64,000 nucleotides of DNA from Pseudosporangium ferrugineum (GTDB taxonomy: Bacteria; Actinomycetota; Actinomycetes; Mycobacteriales; Micromonosporaceae). The first letter of the stretch is position 1, and the number at the start of each line of letters is the position of its first letter. Under the pieces are notes generated by a model. The model was not told the DNA's origin. It saw only the letters and a list, made by a program, of their open reading frames with translations, and ran no database searches. The stretch spans positions 558,001 through 622,000 of the forward strand of contig NZ_PVZG01000001.1 in NCBI RefSeq assembly GCF_003002065.1. Reading direction: 5' to 3'. Positions 60,492 to 64,000 of this stretch are shown one piece after another. Both the position numbers and the translations under genes were made by a program.

Positions 60492-62912
60492 ATGAGTACT
60501 GCTTCGGAATCCGACCACGCCGCCCTCGTCAAGTCGCTGGATCTGCCCGCCAAGGTCGCCCTGCTCACCGGCGCGACGACGTTCACCCTCGCGCCGGAGC
60601 CGGCCGTGGGGCTGGGCGAGGTGCGCCTCTCCGACGGGCCGACCGGCGTGCGCGGCCTCAAGTTCAGCGGCGGCCGGGTGGTCGCGCTGCTGCCCAACGC
60701 GACGCTGCTGGCCTCCTCGTGGAGCGAGGAGAGCCTGGCCGAGGTGGGCCGGCTGCTCGCCGAGGAGGCGCTCGCCCAGCGCATCCACGTGGTGCTCGGG
60801 CCGACCGTGAACCTGCACCGCAGCCCGCTCGGCGGCCGGCTGTTCGAGGCGTTCTCGGAGGATCCGCTGCTGACCGGCAGGCTCGCGGCGGCGTACGTGC
60901 GCGGCCTGCAGTCCCTCGGCGTCGGCGCCACCCTCAAGCACCTGGTGGCGAACGAGAGCGAGACGGAGCGCGACACCGTCGACAGCGTGGTCGACGAGGC
61001 CACCCTGCGGGAGGTGTACCTGCTGCCGTTCGAGATCGCGATCGACGACGCGGACGCGTGGTCGGTCATGGGGGCGTACAACCGGGTCAACGGGGTTCCC
61101 GCGACCGAGCACGGGCACGTGAACAACGGGATCGTGAAGGGCGAGTGGGGCTACCGCGGGCTGATCATGTCCGACTGGTTCGCCACCCGCACCGCCGCGG
61201 CGGCCGCGAACGGCGGGCTGGATCTGGTGATGCCCGGGCCGGACGGGCCGTGGGGCGACGCGCTGGTGGCCGCCGTGCGCGCCGGAGAGGTCGACGAGGC
61301 CGTGGTCGACGACCACCTCGCGCGGCTCTTGCTGCTCGCCGAGCGGGTCGGCGCCCTGGGCACCCCGCGCGACTACCCGGACGAGCTGCCGGCCCCGGAC
61401 AGCGCCGTACGCCGCGAGCAGCTCACCCGCCTCGCCGCCCAGGGCATGACGGTGCTGCGCAACGAGAGCGAGGTGCTGCCGCTCGACCCCGCGCTGAGCG
61501 TGGCGCTGATCGGGCGGCACGCCGTCGAGACGATCGGCATGGGCGGCGGCTCGGCGCAGGTCAACCCGCCGTACCAGGTGAGCATCGCGGAGGGGCTGGG
61601 GGCGGTGCTCGACCGGCTCACCGTGGTGGACGGCGTCGACGTGCGGACCCGGCCGGTGCCGGCGCGCGGCGGCTTCCTGACCGACCCCGTCACCGGCGCG
61701 CCCGGCATCCGGGTGGTGCTGCGCGACGCGGCCGGCACCGAGCTGGAGCAGCGGCACGTCGCCGCCGCCACGACGATGGTCGGGATGGACGACGACTTCG
61801 AGGGCACGGTCGCCACCGCCGAGCTCTCCGGCACGGTCACCCGCTCCGGCGCGGTCGAGCTCGGCGTCATGGGCGTCGGCGGGTGGACCGTGCGGGTCGC
61901 CGGCGACGAGCGGTCGTTCGCGCTGCGCACCTCCGGCAAGGGCTTCGGCGAGGAGGTGCTCACCCCGCCGATCTCCACCCACGCGTACGACCTGAGCGAG
62001 GGCACCGTGTTCCACGCGACCGTCGAGCTGCCCCACGGCGCCGACTGGTTCGGCGGCGTCGCGCAGTTCGGGCTGATCGGGCACGGCGCGTCCCGCCCGG
62101 CCGTGGACGTCATCGACGAGGCGGTCCGGGCGGCTGCCGCGGCGGACGTGGCCGTGGTCGTGGTGGGGCTGACGGAGGAGCAGGAGACCGAGTCCGTCGA
62201 CAAGCACACGCTGCACCTGCCGGGCGCGCAGGACGCCCTGGTGGAGGCGGTCGCCGGGGCGGCACGCCGTACGGTCGTGGTGGTGAACGCGGCGACGCCG
62301 GTGATCATGCCCTGGCGCGAGCGGGTCGACGCGATCGTCTGGGCCGGCCTGCCGGGCCAGGAGGCCGGGCACGCGGTCGCGGCGGCCCTGCTCGGCACCG
62401 TCGAACCGGCCGGGCGCCTGGTCACCACGTTCCCCACCGGCGACGGCCGGTCACCCGCGTGGTCGGTCACCCCGGCCGACGGCGTGCTCGCGTACGCGGA
62501 GGGCCCGTTCCTCGGTTATCGCGGGCACCACGCCGGCCGGGCGCCGGAGCCGGCCTTCTGGCTGGGCCACGGCCTCGGCTACGGCCGCTGGGAGTACGCG
62601 GACGCCCGCGTCGTCACCGGCGACTCCCCCGGTGTCACCGTCACGGTCACCAACACCGGCCCGCGGGAGAGCCGCGAGGTGGTCCAGGTCTACTTCCAGC
62701 CGGCCGCGCGGGACGAGCCCGTGCGCCTGGCCGGCTGGGCCGCCGCCACCGTGCCGGCGGGCGGGTCGGCCCGGGTCGTCGTGGCGACCGATCGCCGGAT
62801 GTGGCGCCGGTGGGACGCCGCCACGGGCGCCTGGGGCAGCGTGGCGGCGGGCGGCGAGCTGCTGGTCGCGCGCGGGCTCGGCGACGTCCGGGCGGTCCTG
62901 CCGCTCGGCTGA
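60492..62912 (+). CDS. GH3 beta-glucosidase with PA14-like insert
   Basis: 806 residues, cytosolic (no signal). Domain 1 TIM barrel (about 15-300): LSDGPTGVRG, GPTVNLHRSPLGGR, ATLKHLVANESE and the nucleophile Asp in LIMSDWFATR. Then an alpha/beta sandwich (VALIGRHA; GGGSAQVNPPY) interrupted by a PA14-like module (GTVATAELSGTVTRSG) and a C-terminal fibronectin-like domain (VTVTVTNTGPRESREVVQVY). It hydrolyses beta-glucosides such as imported cello-oligosaccharides. GGAGAGG lies 7 bases before the ATG. Confidence 0.93.
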   Translation: MSTASESDHAALVKSLDLPAKVALLTGATTFTLAPEPAVGLGEVRLSDGPTGVRGLKFSGGRVVALLPNATLLASSWSEESLAEVGRLLAEEALAQRIHVVLGPTVNLHRSPLGGRLFEAFSEDPLLTGRLAAAYVRGLQSLGVGATLKHLVANESETERDTVDSVVDEATLREVYLLPFEIAIDDADAWSVMGAYNRVNGVPATEHGHVNNGIVKGEWGYRGLIMSDWFATRTAAAAANGGLDLVMPGPDGPWGDALVAAVRAGEVDEAVVDDHLARLLLLAERVGALGTPRDYPDELPAPDSAVRREQLTRLAAQGMTVLRNESEVLPLDPALSVALIGRHAVETIGMGGGSAQVNPPYQVSIAEGLGAVLDRLTVVDGVDVRTRPVPARGGFLTDPVTGAPGIRVVLRDAAGTELEQRHVAAATTMVGMDDDFEGTVATAELSGTVTRSGAVELGVMGVGGWTVRVAGDERSFALRTSGKGFGEEVLTPPISTHAYDLSEGTVFHATVELPHGADWFGGVAQFGLIGHGASRPAVDVIDEAVRAAAAADVAVVVVGLTEEQETESVDKHTLHLPGAQDALVEAVAGAARRTVVVVNAATPVIMPWRERVDAIVWAGLPGQEAGHAVAAALLGTVEPAGRLVTTFPTGDGRSPAWSVTPADGVLAYAEGPFLGYRGHHAGRAPEPAFWLGHGLGYGRWEYADARVVTGDSPGVTVTVTNTGPRESREVVQVYFQPAARDEPVRLAGWAAATVPAGGSARVVVATDRRMWRRWDAATGAWGSVAAGGELLVARGLGDVRAVLPLG

Positions 62913-62958
62913 GCCGGCCACCGGAATAACCCGGGCGTACGTGGGCAATCAGCGCGCC

Positions 62959-63900
62959 ATGATCACGACGATGACCGCCGTGGCCGCGCTCCGCGAGCTG
63001 GGCACGGCACTCAAGGACCTGGGGTACGCCTTCACCACGGTCACCCCCGCCACGCACGCCCGGGTGAACCGCCGCCCGGAGAACGCCCTGGCCCGTGACC
63101 TGCGCGACGTCCTCGGCTGGAGCCGCCCGTTCGACCCGGACCTCCTGCCCGCCGCGATCACCGCGCTGCTGGACGTGGCCGGGATGCTGGACCGCGACGG
63201 CGACCACTGGCGCAGCCGGGTGCGGTTCTCCACGTACGACGACGAGCTGTTCGTGCACTCGGCGTTCCCGACCAGCGCCGCGGACTCCGTGTTCTTCGGG
63301 CCGGACACCTACCGGATGGCCGACGCCGCCGCCGCGCACGTCGAGGGCCGGAACCGGCCGGTACGCCGGGCCGTGGACATCGGCTGCGGCACGGGCGCCG
63401 GCGCGATCACGGTGGCGAAGCGGGCGCCGGGCGCGGAGGTGCTGGCGGTCGACATCAACGAGGCCGCGCTGCGCTTCACCGACGTCAACCTGGCGCTGGC
63501 CGGCACCCCGGGCGTCCGGCCGTGCCACAGCGACCTGCTCTCGGGCGTCGACGGCGACTTCGACCTGATCGTCTCCAACCCGCCGTTCATGATCGACCCG
63601 GCCGGGCGGGCGTACCGCGACGGCGGCGGCCCCGAGGGGCACGGGCTGTCCCTGGCGATCCTCGACGCGGCCGCCGAACGGCTCGCCCCGGGCGGCTCGC
63701 TCGTGCTGTTCAGCGGCACGGGCATCGTCGACGGCCACGACCCGCTGCTCACGGCGGCCGGGAAGCGGCTCGCGGACACGGATCTGCGCTGGACGTACCG
63801 GGAGGCCGACCCGGACGTATACGGCGAGGAGCTCGACGGTGCGGCGTACGCGCACGCCGAGCGGATCGCCGTCGTCGTGCTCACCGCCACCCGGGCATGA
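62959..63900 (+). CDS. Class I methyltransferase with NPPF motif
   Basis: 313 residues from ATG 62959; ATG 62971 is also possible. An N-terminal winged-helix-like part (about 1-120) is followed by a SAM-binding domain: AVDIGCGTGAGAITVAKRAPG, LAVDINEAALRFTDVN and LIVSNPPFM. NPP[FY] is the signature of N-methylases acting on rRNA bases or protein glutamine, so a rRNA or protein target is likelier than a metabolite. The stop overlaps the next gene (ATGA). Confidence 0.82.
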   Translation: MITTMTAVAALRELGTALKDLGYAFTTVTPATHARVNRRPENALARDLRDVLGWSRPFDPDLLPAAITALLDVAGMLDRDGDHWRSRVRFSTYDDELFVHSAFPTSAADSVFFGPDTYRMADAAAAHVEGRNRPVRRAVDIGCGTGAGAITVAKRAPGAEVLAVDINEAALRFTDVNLALAGTPGVRPCHSDLLSGVDGDFDLIVSNPPFMIDPAGRAYRDGGGPEGHGLSLAILDAAAERLAPGGSLVLFSGTGIVDGHDPLLTAAGKRLADTDLRWTYREADPDVYGEELDGAAYAHAERIAVVVLTATRA

Positions 63901-64000
63901 CCGCGGCGCTCACCCTCGGGGTCGAGGAGGAGTTCCTGCTGCTCGACCCCGTCACCGGGCACAACGCCCCGATCGTGGAGAAGGTTCTCGCCGCGCTGCC
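63897..64000 (+). CDS. Carboxylate-amine ligase / glutamate-cysteine ligase type 2 (N-terminal part)
   Basis: The first 34 codons are visible: MTAALTLGVEEEFLLLDPVT, then GHNAPIVEKVLAALP. The LGVEEEFLLLDP motif is diagnostic for the YbdK/EgtA-like GCS2 family, which ligates glutamate to cysteine or another amine using ATP. The gene runs off the window end; ATGA overlap with the methyltransferase fixes the start. Confidence 0.85.
   Translation, partial: MTAALTLGVEEEFLLLDPVTGHNAPIVEKVLAAL

Overview
The window is very GC-rich DNA with strong third-position GC, many GTG starts and dense ATGA/GTGA gene overlaps. This points to a filamentous actinomycete. A flagellar fliQ gene, several cyclic-di-GMP proteins, secreted plant-polymer enzymes and an ESX/type VII-type toxin locus fit Micromonosporaceae (Actinoplanes-like). 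That placement is inference from gene content and codon style, not from a marker gene. I saw no rRNA, tRNA, CRISPR array, insertion sequence or prophage; the region reads as chromosomal arm-type or accessory-rich chromosome.

Layout. 0-2.2 kb: end of a type VII secretion locus with an EspC-like protein, a WXG-type protein, a Gly-rich putative polymorphic toxin and an overlapping TIM-barrel (TrpF-like) protein that is a candidate immunity factor. 2.2-7.9 kb: lipoprotein sulfatase, secreted beta-propeller, GAF-GGDEF diguanylate cyclase, alpha/beta hydrolase, and a STAS-STAS-BON operon. 8-13.3 kb: response regulator / sensor kinase / GerMN lipoprotein operon, a secreted pyroglutamyl-peptidase-like protein, an orphan fliQ and a PQ-loop membrane protein. 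13.4-19.1 kb: a xylan locus with an orphan XylF-like binding protein, GH10-CBM2 xylanase, truncated CE1 esterase, a methyltransferase and an SGNH hydrolase. Two CebR-like boxes lie in a duplicated upstream module, one copy of which has decayed.

19-31 kb: small unknowns, a PopR/ClgR-like regulator convergent with a clpP pair, an LPxTG-type surface protein, a glycosyltransferase with a perfect palindrome upstream, a class A penicillin-binding protein and a Ser/Thr kinase. 31.4-37.6 kb: an ABC importer operon ending in a ManD-type mannonate dehydratase, and a metallo-beta-lactamase-fold enzyme divergent from a PadR regulator with paired palindromes. 38-47 kb: SGNH lipase-like protein, large secreted glycoside hydrolase, acyltransferase, DUF305 protein, a copper amine oxidase apparently split over two genes, and an LLM oxidoreductase.

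47-54.4 kb: a sigma factor / degenerate GGDEF-EAL / methyltransferase operon, a phosphoesterase, a receiver-like protein and a membrane GGDEF protein broken by an apparent one-base frameshift. 54.4-64 kb: AA10 LPMO under a perfect CebR box, a serine beta-lactamase-like hydrolase, VOC/AraC and MerR regulators, a 60-bp minisatellite, a LacI regulator divergent from a GH3 beta-glucosidase, a methyltransferase and the start of a glutamate-cysteine-ligase-like gene.

Functionally, the xylanase, SGNH hydrolases, LPMO, GH3 enzyme, sugar-binding protein and ManD transporter operon form a dispersed plant-polysaccharide capability. It is apparently tied together by shared operator-like sequences. The GGDEF proteins, sigma factor, STAS proteins, kinase and two-component system form a signalling layer. 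The most unusual items are the toxin/TrpF-like pair, the split amine oxidase, the Cys-to-Ser peptidase homologue, the duplicated promoter module, the degenerate GGDEF-EAL operon and the minisatellite at the merR 3' end.
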